The translations under genes were made by a program, and so were the position numbers. Below are positions 1 through 8,615 of a stretch of 64,000 nucleotides of DNA, piece after piece (position 1 is the stretch's first letter; the number at the start of each line of letters is the position of its first letter). Source of the stretch: Propionicimonas sp020161015. Its GTDB lineage: Bacteria; Actinomycetota; Actinomycetes; Propionibacteriales; Propionibacteriaceae. The notes below the pieces were generated by a model that saw only the letters and a program-made list of their open reading frames with translations, did no database searches and was not told the DNA's origin. The stretch lies in contig NZ_CAXWGX010000001.1 in NCBI RefSeq assembly GCF_964266745.1, forward strand, positions 558,001-622,000. Direction: 5' to 3'.

Positions 1-1384
1 CGCCCATCGGCTCCGCGTGCTCGCGTCCCCGGATGGACAACCGGGCGATCTCCTCCGACAGCTCGGCCACCCCTGTGGAGAGGTCGCCCCACAAGGCCGT
101 GCGCCAGGCCGCCAGCGAGACCCGCACCGCCCACACGCCTGCGGCGGTCGCGGCCTCCGTCGTCACCGCGGCAAGGCACTGGTCGACCGATACCCGGTCG
201 AGCCGGCGGATGGCCTCGTAGCCGTCGGCCAGGAGCTCGTAGACCTCGCCCATGCCCCGCAGCCCCCGCGCTCCCAGCCCGCCGCAGACGGCGACCACCG
301 GCGGGCTGGAGTAGTGCGCCGGACCGTCCTCTGTGGCGATCGCCGTGGCCAGTGCCTCGACGCCCTTCGCCATCACCGCCAGCGGCTCCCAGTCGGCCAG
401 GACGGTCGACCACCGTGCCTCGTTCACGGCGGCGTGCGGGTCCCCACGGAACAGCGACAGCCGGGCCGAGAAGGCGCGGAAGACCGCCTGCGGCATCCTC
501 GTGGGGCCGGCTCCGGCCCGGGCGCGGGCGTCGATGAGGTGGTCGATCGCGTCCCTGGTGCGCCAGGCGGCGTCGAGCTCGCTGTCTCCCCGGGGGGCGG
601 TCATCCGGCGTTCGCCGATCATGCGGAACGTGCCGGCGGTCACCGCGGCGTCGGTGTCATCCCGCACCGCCCAGTCGCTGTGGAGCATGGCGGAGTCGTG
701 CATCAGCCGGTTCCACAACTCGCCCGGGCCGCGCGGGGGGTCGTTGCCCAGGAGCGAGGACGCAGCGCCCGAGGCCCAGGTCAGGATGGGGTGGGCGCGC
801 CGCGCCTCCTCCGGAAGGCTGGCGAAGTGGTCCAGCGTGGCCGCGTCGATTCCGTCGGTGCGCTCGGCAAGGAGGATCCACAGCGACTCCATCGCGTCCC
901 AACGGCCCAGATCCGCCGCCCACCCGGCGAGCGGGTCGAGCAGGTCGAGGTCGGGCGCGGCAAGCCAGGTGTCGATGAGCGCCGAGCGGATCGCCCTCGC
1001 GTCCTCGGGGTCGGCGAGTTCGCGTTCTACCGTCGCTCGCCCGCGTCCCGCGATCACGAATCGGTCGGTGTCGCCCCGCCGGAGCAGCCGGGCGCCGAGG
1101 AGCGCGGAGACGAAGGAGGCATGGTCGTGGTCGCCGCCGGCCGCACACCAGCGGTGGACGAGTTGCAGCGCGGCCGGACGGAGCTCGCCGAACAGCCCGA
1201 GGGTCGCCACCGCTGTGCGCAGCGGGCCCTCGGTGAGCTCGGGCCAGCCCTCCGGCCCGCCCGGGTGTGACCCGGCGGGGACGGTGGACGACTCGCTCGC
1301 CGCAGCCACGGAGGCCTGGGGGACGCTGCCGCTGTACGCCAGACGCACCACACCCTGGCCGAATTCGTTCGGAGCCGTCGCCAT
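1..1384 (-). CDS. LuxR-type large regulator paralogue, C-terminus beyond window
   Basis: The minus-strand frame stays open from an ATG at 1384 to the window edge; the ATG has a good AAGGAGA upstream. The product (over 460 residues seen) is a soluble, mostly helical protein without a Walker motif. It is clearly paralogous to the divergent gene ending at 3637: both share LPEEAR followed by HPILTWA/RPILTWA, then LHSDWAVRDDTDAAV versus VHADWALREDTDTAV, and a GTFRMIGERR-like stretch. The C-terminal LuxR helix-turn-helix expected from the paralogue lies outside the window, so the DNA-binding role is inferred. The two genes diverge from about 255 bases and probably arose by duplication and inversion. 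Confidence 0.75.
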   Translation of the reverse strand, partial: MATAPNEFGQGVVRLAYSGSVPQASVAAASESSTVPAGSHPGGPEGWPELTEGPLRTAVATLGLFGELRPAALQLVHRWCAAGGDHDHASFVSALLGARLLRRGDTDRFVIAGRGRATVERELADPEDARAIRSALIDTWLAAPDLDLLDPLAGWAADLGRWDAMESLWILLAERTDGIDAATLDHFASLPEEARRAHPILTWASGAASSLLGNDPPRGPGELWNRLMHDSAMLHSDWAVRDDTDAAVTAGTFRMIGERRMTAPRGDSELDAAWRTRDAIDHLIDARARAGAGPTRMPQAVFRAFSARLSLFRGDPHAAVNEARWSTVLADWEPLAVMAKGVEALATAIATEDGPAHYSSPPVVAVCGGLGARGLRGMGEVYELLADGYEAIRRLDRVSVDQCLAAVTTEAATAAGVWAVRVSLAAWRTALWGDLSTGVAELSEEIARLSIRGREHAEPMG

Positions 1385-1639
1385 TCTCCTTGCCTCCCGT
1401 GCCGAACGCGGGCACCCGGCGACACGATCGTCACCTGCCACCCGCCGCCGACGTCCCGCCGGCCCACGCAATCGTTTCACCACGCCGCTCACGACGCCGC
1501 GGCGGGACGGGGAGGGGTGCCCGGGTTACTACCGCGTTTACCCCCGTGGGTAATCACCCCGTTGCCGCGGGTCCACCCGATCGGTACCCGTAAGGCGAAT
1601 CCCTGTCCCGGCGACGCCTCCAGGGCTGACAATGTCCAC

Positions 1640-3637
1640 GTGACCACCTCGGGGGAGAGTGGCGGGACACCCCGGGGGGCGGGCCGGAACAGGACCGGCG
1701 GCGCCTCCCCCGCCCAGGGCCTGGCGGGCCGCGACGCTCTCTCCCTGCCACCGGACTCACCCTGGTGGCTGCCGATTCTCAGCCTGTGGCCGAGCATCAC
1801 TCCCGGCAGCCACGCGGCGGTGGCGGTGGGCTTCCCCGAGGGCGGGACGATGCCCTGGGGAGCCTTCGAGGCGTGGCTCTCCCGGACGGGACTGGCCGAG
1901 CCGGTGCCCGGCTCACGTCCCTCCTCCCTGCTCGTCAGGGCGGCGTGGCTCCCCGTCCTGGACCGGGCCCTGGACGAGCTCCTGGAGTCCGAGGACGTCC
2001 GGGCGCGACTCCTCCGCATCACGCACGGGCCGCGCCACCGCATCGTCACCCGGGTGGCCCGCTGGGCACGCGGGGCCGGCCGATGGTCGGTGCTGCAGGA
2101 GATCTGGCTCCTGGTGTCCGAGGACGCGGCGAACGTCCCCGCGGAGCTGCTCCCGGTCCTGGCCGACCTTCCCGAGGAGGCCCGCAGGGAGCGGCCGATC
2201 CTGACGTGGGCGGCAGCAGTCGCAGAGGCGGACGCCGCGCCCGCCGCCCGCCGGGCGGACGCCATGTTCGGCCGGCTCCTGCTCGACGCCGCCTCCGTGC
2301 ACGCCGACTGGGCGCTGCGGGAGGACACCGACACCGCCGTTCTGGCGGGCACGTTGCGGATGATCGCCGAGCGCAGGCTCCCGTCCTCGGGCCGCCCGCT
2401 GGAGACCTCGTGGAAGACCAAGTCGGAGATCGACGGCCTGATCGACGAGCGCTCGCGCGCGGGGCGACCGCCCGGGCGGTTCGCCCTGTCGTTCTTCCGC
2501 GCCATGTCGGCACGGCTGGCCCTCTTCCGGGCGGACTTCCGCGGCGCCATCGAGGAGGCGCGCTGGGCGGCCATCCTCTCCGACAGCGCCTCGGTCTCCG
2601 CGCTGGCCGCCGCGGTCGAGGCGCTGGCCCGGAGCCTGGGCGGGGAGGTCCGGTACCCACTCCCGGCAGCGGCGGAGTGGCCCGCGCCCGAGCGGTTCCG
2701 CTTCGGCGGCCTGAGCCAGATGGCCGCGGTGCTCCGGGCACTCTCCTACGGTCGCGAGGCCCTCCAGACCCTCGATCGGGACGGGGTGGAGCGCGCGCTG
2801 GCCACCACGAAGCAGGACATGTCGGCCGTCGCCGGCGTCTGGGCGGTGCGCGTGGCGATGGGCGCGTTCCACGCCGCGTTGTGGGGTGATCCGCCGCAGG
2901 GACTGAACCGGCTCTTCGCCGAACTCGCGGACCAGTCGCTGGGCGGGCAGGAGCAGGACGAGCCGATGGGCGAACTCCTGCTGGGTCGCGCGCGGGAGCT
3001 GCTGCTCAGCAAGATGGGAGCGTTCGGCGCCGCCGCCCTGTGCTCCGACTCGCTGTCGGAGCCGTTCCGGGCGATCCCCCAGGCCCGGTCGCGGCTGTGG
3101 GCCGGCCAGTTGGGCGCGGCCGTCCGGATCATCGAGCGCGCCCTGCCGAACCCGGAGCTCCTCCACCCCGAACGGCTCCAGCTCCAGGTGATGCGCGGCG
3201 CCGCCACGGAGCTCGAGGGCAGCGGGTCCGCGGACATCCGGACAGCCACCGTGAGCGCGTTCGAGGACCTCCTGCGGGCCAGGAACTATCTCGCGATCGC
3301 CACGCTGCCCCGCCCTGCGCGGGAGGCCGTCCTCGGCCTGTGCGCCCCGCTCGCCGATGATCCCGCCGCCGGCGCGTCCTTCGCGCTGCTGCGCGACCGC
3401 CTGGGGCCGGAGCCGGACGACGCGTCCGGCGGCCCCGGCCTGTTCCGCCTGACCGAGCGCGAAGCCGTGCTCCTCCCGCTGCTGGCGACGACCGCCTCGG
3501 TGCCCGAGATCGCCCGGCGCCTCCACGTGTCGGTGCACACGGTGCGCAAGCAGGTCGCGACGTTGAGGGAGAAGTTCCAGGCGCCCACGCGCGCGGAACT
3601 CGTGCGCAAGGCCGGCATCTACGGGGCGCTGAGGTAG
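1640..3637 (+). CDS. LuxR-family transcriptional regulator without an ATPase domain
   Basis: About 665 residues from a GTG at 1640. The frame is open further upstream to a GTG at 1517, but that extension has unnatural composition, and length comparison with the divergent paralogue favours about 1640; neither start has a strong ribosome site. The C-terminus is a typical LuxR/GerE helix-turn-helix: FRLTEREAVLLPLLA, EIARRLHVSVHTVRKQV, and LREKF near the end. Unlike LAL/MalT regulators, no Walker A or B motif is visible, so the large N-terminal part looks like a helical-repeat sensor domain with unknown ligand. Targets may include the adjacent MFS gene or its own divergent paralogue; that is inference. 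Confidence 0.8.
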   Translation: MTTSGESGGTPRGAGRNRTGGASPAQGLAGRDALSLPPDSPWWLPILSLWPSITPGSHAAVAVGFPEGGTMPWGAFEAWLSRTGLAEPVPGSRPSSLLVRAAWLPVLDRALDELLESEDVRARLLRITHGPRHRIVTRVARWARGAGRWSVLQEIWLLVSEDAANVPAELLPVLADLPEEARRERPILTWAAAVAEADAAPAARRADAMFGRLLLDAASVHADWALREDTDTAVLAGTLRMIAERRLPSSGRPLETSWKTKSEIDGLIDERSRAGRPPGRFALSFFRAMSARLALFRADFRGAIEEARWAAILSDSASVSALAAAVEALARSLGGEVRYPLPAAAEWPAPERFRFGGLSQMAAVLRALSYGREALQTLDRDGVERALATTKQDMSAVAGVWAVRVAMGAFHAALWGDPPQGLNRLFAELADQSLGGQEQDEPMGELLLGRARELLLSKMGAFGAAALCSDSLSEPFRAIPQARSRLWAGQLGAAVRIIERALPNPELLHPERLQLQVMRGAATELEGSGSADIRTATVSAFEDLLRARNYLAIATLPRPAREAVLGLCAPLADDPAAGASFALLRDRLGPEPDDASGGPGLFRLTEREAVLLPLLATTASVPEIARRLHVSVHTVRKQVATLREKFQAPTRAELVRKAGIYGALR

Positions 3638-3640
3638 CCG

Positions 3641-3658
3641 CGCCCCGGACGGGGGGCG
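3641..3658. terminator. Candidate bidirectional terminator between convergent genes
   Basis: CGCCCC pairs with GGGGCG across a 6-base loop in the 36-base gap between the convergent LuxR and MFS genes. It has no U tract, as is common in high-GC actinobacteria. Weak evidence. Confidence 0.35.
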
Positions 3659-3673
3659 ACGAGCCGCCGGACG

Positions 3674-4867
3674 CTACCGGGGCGGCCGGGCCACCGGGAC
3701 CACGAGGATCGCGAGCGCCGAGACCGCGCCCACGACGAGCAGGGAGTTCAGCACTCCGAAGTGGTCGCCGAGGAAGCCCAGCAGGGGCGGCCCGGCCAGA
3801 AAGGCGGTGTAGCCGAGCGTGGAGACAACGGAGATGCGCATCGGTGCCCGTGCCGGGTCGTCCGCGGCCGCCGACATCCCGACCGGGAAGCCGAGGCTGG
3901 CGCCCACGCCCCAGATCGCACAGCCGACGAACGCCAGCCAGGTGTCGCCGAACACCACGAGCAGGCACCCGAGGGTGGCCGCGGTGAACAGCACCCGCAG
4001 GACCACCACGCGGCCGTAGCGGTCGAGCAGCCGGGTGCCCAGGATCCTTCCGGCCGTCATGAACGACAGGAACACGGCCAGGGCGACCACCCCGAGCGCG
4101 TTGTCCAGGTCATGACCGTCGACGAAGGCGACCGCCATCCAGTCGTTGGCCGTGCCCTCGGCGAACGCGGCGGCGAGCACCATGACCCCGATCAGCAGGG
4201 TGCGCGGCTCGAGCCAGGCCGACCCGGCCCGGCGGGCGGCGGCATCCACGGCCGGTCCGGCGTCGTCGAAGGCCGGCAGGAACTGCCCTGTCCCCCACAG
4301 CGCGACGACCACGGTGAGGAGCGCGACCACGCCGAGGTGGGCCACCAGGGGCACCCGCAGCCACACCAGGCCCGCACCCACCAGTGCGGCCAGCACCGTG
4401 CCGCCGCTGAACGCGGCGTGGAACCACGGCATGATCGCCTTGTCCAGCGCCCGCTCGATGATGGTGCCCTCGAGGTTCTGGGCGACGTCCCACACCCCCG
4501 AACCGAGCCCGAGCAGGAACAGGCCGGGCATCACCCAGTACATGCTCGCGTGGGCCTGGACGGCGGTCCCGGCCAGCACGATCCCGGGCGCGAGCAGGGA
4601 CAGGCCGAGGCGGACCGTCCGCGCCGCCCCGAACCGGTGCGCGATCCGGCCCGCCACCGGCAGGCCCAGCAGCGAGCCGACCGACACCGACAGCAACAGC
4701 ACGCTCAACATGCCGGGGGTCAGGGCCAGCGCCTCCTTCACGTCCGGCACCCGCGACATCCACGAGGCGAAGGCGAAGCCGTTCACGGCGAACACCGCGA
4801 GGTCGCCGTTGCGGGCCGCGATCACCGTCCGGTCGCTGCGGAGGGTGGGGCTGGTCACGCGTTGCAT
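3674..4867 (-). CDS. MFS transporter, YbjJ-like
   Basis: Twelve-helix major facilitator protein of 397 residues from the ATG at 4867 (MQRVTSP). An in-frame start exists at 4909, but it would run into the divergent DeoR gene. Visible family marks are FASWMSRVPDVKEAL near the N-terminus, LPVAGRIAHRFGAART at the loop between helices 2 and 3, and a long hydrophilic central loop with PAFDDAGPAVDAA. The closest pattern is the FucP/YbjJ-like sugar or efflux group. Substrate unknown. Its start codon lies only 17 bases from that of the divergent DeoR regulator, so the two are probably co-regulated. Confidence 0.8.
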   Translation of the reverse strand: MQRVTSPTLRSDRTVIAARNGDLAVFAVNGFAFASWMSRVPDVKEALALTPGMLSVLLLSVSVGSLLGLPVAGRIAHRFGAARTVRLGLSLLAPGIVLAGTAVQAHASMYWVMPGLFLLGLGSGVWDVAQNLEGTIIERALDKAIMPWFHAAFSGGTVLAALVGAGLVWLRVPLVAHLGVVALLTVVVALWGTGQFLPAFDDAGPAVDAAARRAGSAWLEPRTLLIGVMVLAAAFAEGTANDWMAVAFVDGHDLDNALGVVALAVFLSFMTAGRILGTRLLDRYGRVVVLRVLFTAATLGCLLVVFGDTWLAFVGCAIWGVGASLGFPVGMSAAADDPARAPMRISVVSTLGYTAFLAGPPLLGFLGDHFGVLNSLLVVGAVSALAILVVPVARPPR

Positions 4868-4904
4868 ACCGTGACCGTAGGTGAGTGAATGATCACGTGC
4901 AACG
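4860..4904. promoter_or_regulatory. Inverted repeat spanning the MFS/DeoR divergent starts
   Basis: CGTTGCA (4860-4866) and TGCAACG (4898-4904) form a 7-base inverted repeat with its centre in the 17-base gap between the two start codons. It is a candidate site for the DeoR protein itself. Only position and symmetry support this. Confidence 0.3.
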
Positions 4905-5655
4905 ATCAATTCGCCACAAGTTGATCATCCAGGCGCTCCAGACCGGCGGCCGGTTGCGGGTCGAGCAGCTGGTGGAGCTGACCGGCTCCTCCGCCGTGAC
5001 GATCCGGCGCGACCTGGCCCATCTCGAGGCCCACGGAGCGCTCCGCAGGGTGCCCGGCGGGGCCGCGCGGACGGTGAAACACGGCGAGAGCATCCCGTTC
5101 AGCCTCCAGCTCGCGGAGGACCGTGACCTCAAGGCCCGGCTCGCGACGGCGGCCGCGGCCCTGATCGCCGACTACGAATCCGTGATCATCGACAACGGCA
5201 CCACCTGCCACGCGGTCGCCCAGGAACTCGCCGGACGCCCGATCACCGCCCTGTGCCTGTCCCTCCACGCCGCGGTGGTCCTCGGCTCGACCCCCGGCGC
5301 CCGCGTGATCGTGCCCGGCGGCCCGGTGGAACCGGACACGCTGGCGTTCCTGGGCAGCCAGGCGGTGGACGCCGTCCGCAACATGCGCGCCGACGCCCTG
5401 GTGCTCGGCACCTGCTCCGCGTCGGCGACGAGGGGACTCACGTCCACCCTGTACGAGGACGCGCAGATCAAGCAGGCGAGCATCCAGTCCTCCACGCGCC
5501 GGATCCTGGTCACCGTGGCGGACAAGCTGAACCGGTCCTCGAACTTCCGCTTCGGCACTCCCGCGGACCTGACCCACCTGGTGATCACCGACGACGCCCC
5601 CGCCGAACTGCTCGACATCTTCCGCGACGACGGGGTGGAGGTCATCCTGGTGTGA
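4885..5655 (+). CDS. DeoR/GlpR-family transcriptional regulator
   Basis: 256 residues from GTG 4885 (GTG 4897 is also possible). N-terminal DeoR helix-turn-helix: HKLIIQALQTGGRLRVEQLVELTGSS then VTIRRDLAHLEAHGALRRV. The C-terminal DeoRC sugar-phosphate sensor carries IDNGTTCHAVAQEL and ends VITDDAPAELLDIF. Such proteins bind a phosphorylated sugar and normally repress neighbouring catabolic or transport genes. The divergent MFS gene is the obvious target; the rbsD end of the ribose operon is convergent with it and is not expected to share its promoter. Confidence 0.85.
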   Translation: MNDHVQRSIRHKLIIQALQTGGRLRVEQLVELTGSSAVTIRRDLAHLEAHGALRRVPGGAARTVKHGESIPFSLQLAEDRDLKARLATAAAALIADYESVIIDNGTTCHAVAQELAGRPITALCLSLHAAVVLGSTPGARVIVPGGPVEPDTLAFLGSQAVDAVRNMRADALVLGTCSASATRGLTSTLYEDAQIKQASIQSSTRRILVTVADKLNRSSNFRFGTPADLTHLVITDDAPAELLDIFRDDGVEVILV

Positions 5656-5677
5656 CCGTGACCGCCCGGCGTTCCGC

Positions 5678-6067
5678 CTAGAAGGGCACCCCGCAGGTGA
5701 GGATCACGTTCGCGTACGGCGTCGCCTCTCCGGAGCGGACGAGCAGGCGGGCCTCGCGCGTGCGCCGCTTGAACACCTCGTGGTCCACCGTGTCCGGCCG
5801 GACGAACAGCGACGCCACCAGGTCGGCCACCCGCGGGTTGCGGTCGAGCGCCTCACCGGCGATCAGGGCGTGCTCCACCACGAGCTCCGTCGACAGCGCG
5901 CGCAGCACCTGCTCGAAGGTCGGCACGCCGAACACGAGGGAGAGGTCGACGACCTCCACGCCCGGGGGCCGGGGAAGGCCGCAGTCGGCCACGACCACGG
6001 TGTCGGTGTGACCCAGCTGCGACAGCAGCAGGTTGAGCCGGGGGTTCAGGATGCCGCCGCGCTTCAT
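5678..6067 (-). CDS. rbsD: D-ribose pyranase RbsD
   Basis: 129 residues, the normal RbsD length. It converts beta-ribopyranose to beta-ribofuranose so that ribokinase can use it. The conserved N-terminus MKRGGILNPRLNLLL with SQLGHTD places catalytic His20; VVADCGLPRPPGVEVVDLS and the C-terminal YANVILTCGVPF are typical. The ATG overlaps the rbsK stop by four bases, and the gene is the last of the ribose-type operon. Confidence 0.93.
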   Translation of the reverse strand: MKRGGILNPRLNLLLSQLGHTDTVVVADCGLPRPPGVEVVDLSLVFGVPTFEQVLRALSTELVVEHALIAGEALDRNPRVADLVASLFVRPDTVDHEVFKRRTREARLLVRSGEATPYANVILTCGVPF

Positions 6068-6969
6068 GCCCGGCCCACCTCGGACGCCCTGGGGTAGGAC
6101 GACTGCGCACCGGGCCGCTGCACCGACACCGCAGCGACGTCGGTGGCCCGTGCGAGACCGGCGGCCAGCGTCCCGCCGGCGGCCAGCTCGACGGCCAGCG
6201 CGCCCACGAAGGCGTCGCCCGCCCCGGTGGTGTCGACTGCGGTCACGCGCCGGGCGGCCTGGTGGTGCACGCTCCCGTCCGCCTCGAGGGCGAGGGCGCC
6301 GTCAGCACCGAGGGTCAGCACGACGCTCCGGGGGCCGAGCAGCGCCAGCCGCCGGGCGAGCTGCTCCGGATCGGCGGTGGAGCCAGGGTCGTCCCCCAGC
6401 AGGAGCAGGGCCTCGCTGCGGTTCACGACGAGCGGGTCACAGGCCCCCAGCACGGCGGAGGGAGGGACGGCAGCCGGGGCAGCGTTCAGCAGGAACCGGG
6501 TGCCCGCGCGGGCGCAGGTGGCCGCGACGCACTCGACCGTGGCCATCGGCACCTCCAGCTGCATCACGACCAGGTCGGCGGTCGCCCACCCGGGTTCGCA
6601 GGCGGCCACGTGGGCGGGAGTCACCGCGCTGTTGGCGCCCGGTGCCACCACGATCGAGTTCTCGCCGTCGGGGGTGACGAAGATCAGGGCGACCCCCGTG
6701 GCCGCGTCCGCCGTGCCGAGCCGCGACACGTCGACGCCGGCGTCGGCGAGCGAGCCGCGCAGCAGGTCGCCGTTCGCGTCCGCGCCGACGGCACCCACGA
6801 ATCGGACGTCCCCGCCCAGGAGCCCCGCGGCGACCGCCTGGTTGGCGCCCTTGCCACCCGGGGTGATGACCAGGTCGGAGCCGAGGATCGTCTCCCCGCC
6901 CGCCGGGCGCCGGTCGACCTGGACGACGAGGTCGGCGTTCGCCGAGCCGATCACGGCGATGGTGCCCAT
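6064..6969 (-). CDS. rbsK: Ribokinase
   Basis: 301-residue PfkB-family kinase that phosphorylates D-ribose to ribose 5-phosphate. PfkB signature 1 is seen as GGKGANQAVAAGLLGG; the catalytic signature is DTTGAGDAFVGALAVEL, with its Asp as base and GAGD as anion hole. The N-terminus IAVIGSANADLVVQVDRRPAGGETILG is typical of RbsK. It sits between the isomerase gene and rbsD, giving the order transport, isomerase, kinase, pyranase. Confidence 0.93.
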   Translation of the reverse strand: MGTIAVIGSANADLVVQVDRRPAGGETILGSDLVITPGGKGANQAVAAGLLGGDVRFVGAVGADANGDLLRGSLADAGVDVSRLGTADAATGVALIFVTPDGENSIVVAPGANSAVTPAHVAACEPGWATADLVVMQLEVPMATVECVAATCARAGTRFLLNAAPAAVPPSAVLGACDPLVVNRSEALLLLGDDPGSTADPEQLARRLALLGPRSVVLTLGADGALALEADGSVHHQAARRVTAVDTTGAGDAFVGALAVELAAGGTLAAGLARATDVAAVSVQRPGAQSSYPRASEVGRA

Positions 6970-6996
6970 GGTCCCCTCCCGGTCCGCAGCGGTGCG

Positions 6997-7560
6997 TCAG
7001 TAGGCCAGGCCGCGCGGCTCCGGACCGAGCGGCGCCGAGGCGGGGTTCGGCACGCGGAAACCGTTGGACCGGTACGCCTCGTAGTCGAAATTCTCACACT
7101 CGTCGTAGCCGATCCAGTGGTACTCGTAGAAGCCGTCCCAGTCCTCGTAGCCCTCGCCGAGGGAGCTCTCCAGGAACGCGTCCGCCATCGCCTGCGCGAG
7201 CCGGGGCGCCGTCCAGAACGCGCCCATCGCCAGCAGGTTGGCGTTGTTCGCGGTGGCCGCCCGCTTGGCGGACGGGAGCGTCTCGGCCACGGCGGCGTGC
7301 ACGTGGGGGCACTTGCTCGCCGCGATGTGGATGCCCATGCCGGTGCCGCAGAAGGCCAGCGCCTTCTCGAACTCGCCCTCGGAGATCTTCGAGCCCACCA
7401 GGAAGCCGACCCGGTGGTACATGTCGCAGTCCTCGAGCGTGGGGGTCACGTCCTCCACGTCCCAGCCGCGCGCGACCAGGTGCTTCTTCACGGCCTCCTT
7501 CAACGGGAAGCCCGCGAAGTCAGCCCCCACGACGACATGCCTGTCCTTGACCGTCTTCAT
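6997..7560 (-). CDS. RpiB/LacA/LacB-family sugar-phosphate isomerase
   Basis: 187 residues from ATG 7560 (MKTVKDRHVVVGADFAGFPLKEAV). Core motifs are VVGADFAGFPLK, then CGTGMGIHIAASKCPHVHAA, equivalent to the GTGIGISIAANK motif with its catalytic Cys. About 35 residues longer than classical RpiB because of an acidic and aromatic C-terminal tail (EDWDGFYEYHWIGYDECENF). In this operon it most simply interconverts ribose 5-phosphate and ribulose 5-phosphate, but the tail leaves another pentose or hexose phosphate possible. Its start overlaps the preceding permease stop by four bases. Confidence 0.82.
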   Translation of the reverse strand: MKTVKDRHVVVGADFAGFPLKEAVKKHLVARGWDVEDVTPTLEDCDMYHRVGFLVGSKISEGEFEKALAFCGTGMGIHIAASKCPHVHAAVAETLPSAKRAATANNANLLAMGAFWTAPRLAQAMADAFLESSLGEGYEDWDGFYEYHWIGYDECENFDYEAYRSNGFRVPNPASAPLGPEPRGLAY

Positions 7561-8615
7561 TTCGTTTGTCCTTTTCCCTTCGAGGTCCGGTGTGATGAGC
7601 GCCTTCCGGAGAGGTGGTTGGCGGTGATGACGGCGAGGAGCACCCCACCCCAGATGAGGGGCCGGTAGAAGTTGCTGATGTTCGGGAACATGTTCAGGCC
7701 CGAGGAGAGGATCTGCAGGATCAGGATCGCCAGCACGACGCCGAGCAGGCGCCCGTTGCCGCCGTTGGGGTTCACCCCGCCGAGCACGACGATCAGCACC
7801 GCCAGCAGCGTGTAGGTCGACCCGTAGTCGGCCTTGGCGGAGTTGTAGTTGGCGAGCATCACCAGGCCGGCCAGCGAGGCGTACAGGCCCGACAGCGTGT
7901 AGGTGCGCACCAGCAGGCTCGTGGTGTTGAGCCCACTGAACCGGGCGGCGGTCGCGTTCGTCCCCAGCATGTAGATCTTCGTCCCGAAAGCCGTCCGCGT
8001 CATCAGGAGCCAGATCAGGACGGTGGCCACGGCGAACACGATCAACGGCACCGGGATGAGCCCGAACAGCTTGCCGGCGAACACCTCCCCGTACAGCGCG
8101 GGCAGGCCGCTCTTCGGCTTGCCCCCGGTGATCAGGATCGCGATGCCGGTGAACAGCTCGAAGGTGCCCAGGGTGGCCAGGATGGGCGGGATCCGCACCT
8201 TGGCCACGAGGAATCCGTTGAGCGCGCCGGCGGCGGCACCGGTGGCGAGGGCCAGGCAGATGGCCACCGCGATGGCGCCGGTCGCGGTCGCGGGGTCGGC
8301 TCCGCGCGGGGCCATGCCCAGCATCACCACGGCCGCGCCGATCGCCGCCATGTTCGCCACGCCGACGACCGACAGGTCGATCCCCGCGGTGATCATCGTG
8401 AGCATCACCCCGAGCGCCATCAGGCCGAATTCGGGGAACTGGATCGCCATCGACTGCCAGGTGAGCAGGTTGAAGAAGCCCTCGGTCTTGACGATCGCGA
8501 AGAAGCCGACCAGCACGGCGAGCATGACCAGCAGGCGGGTGAGGTGGGTGTCGCGCGAGAGGGCCCGCAGGGAGCCCGATCGTGACAGGAGTGTCTGCAC
8601 GGCAGCGCCTTTCAT
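7557..8615 (-). CDS. CUT2 sugar ABC transporter permease (RbsC-like), second copy
   Basis: 352-residue polytopic permease of the ribose/AI-2 type. The diagnostic segments are GVMLTMITAGIDLSVVGVANMAA and LIVVLGGVNPNGGNGRLLGVVLAILILQIL. It overlaps the first permease by four bases, so the pair probably forms a heterodimeric channel. Ribose is the likely substrate because rbsK and rbsD are in the same operon. Confidence 0.88.
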   Translation of the reverse strand: MKGAAVQTLLSRSGSLRALSRDTHLTRLLVMLAVLVGFFAIVKTEGFFNLLTWQSMAIQFPEFGLMALGVMLTMITAGIDLSVVGVANMAAIGAAVVMLGMAPRGADPATATGAIAVAICLALATGAAAGALNGFLVAKVRIPPILATLGTFELFTGIAILITGGKPKSGLPALYGEVFAGKLFGLIPVPLIVFAVATVLIWLLMTRTAFGTKIYMLGTNATAARFSGLNTTSLLVRTYTLSGLYASLAGLVMLANYNSAKADYGSTYTLLAVLIVVLGGVNPNGGNGRLLGVVLAILILQILSSGLNMFPNISNFYRPLIWGGVLLAVITANHLSGRRSSHRTSKGKGQTK

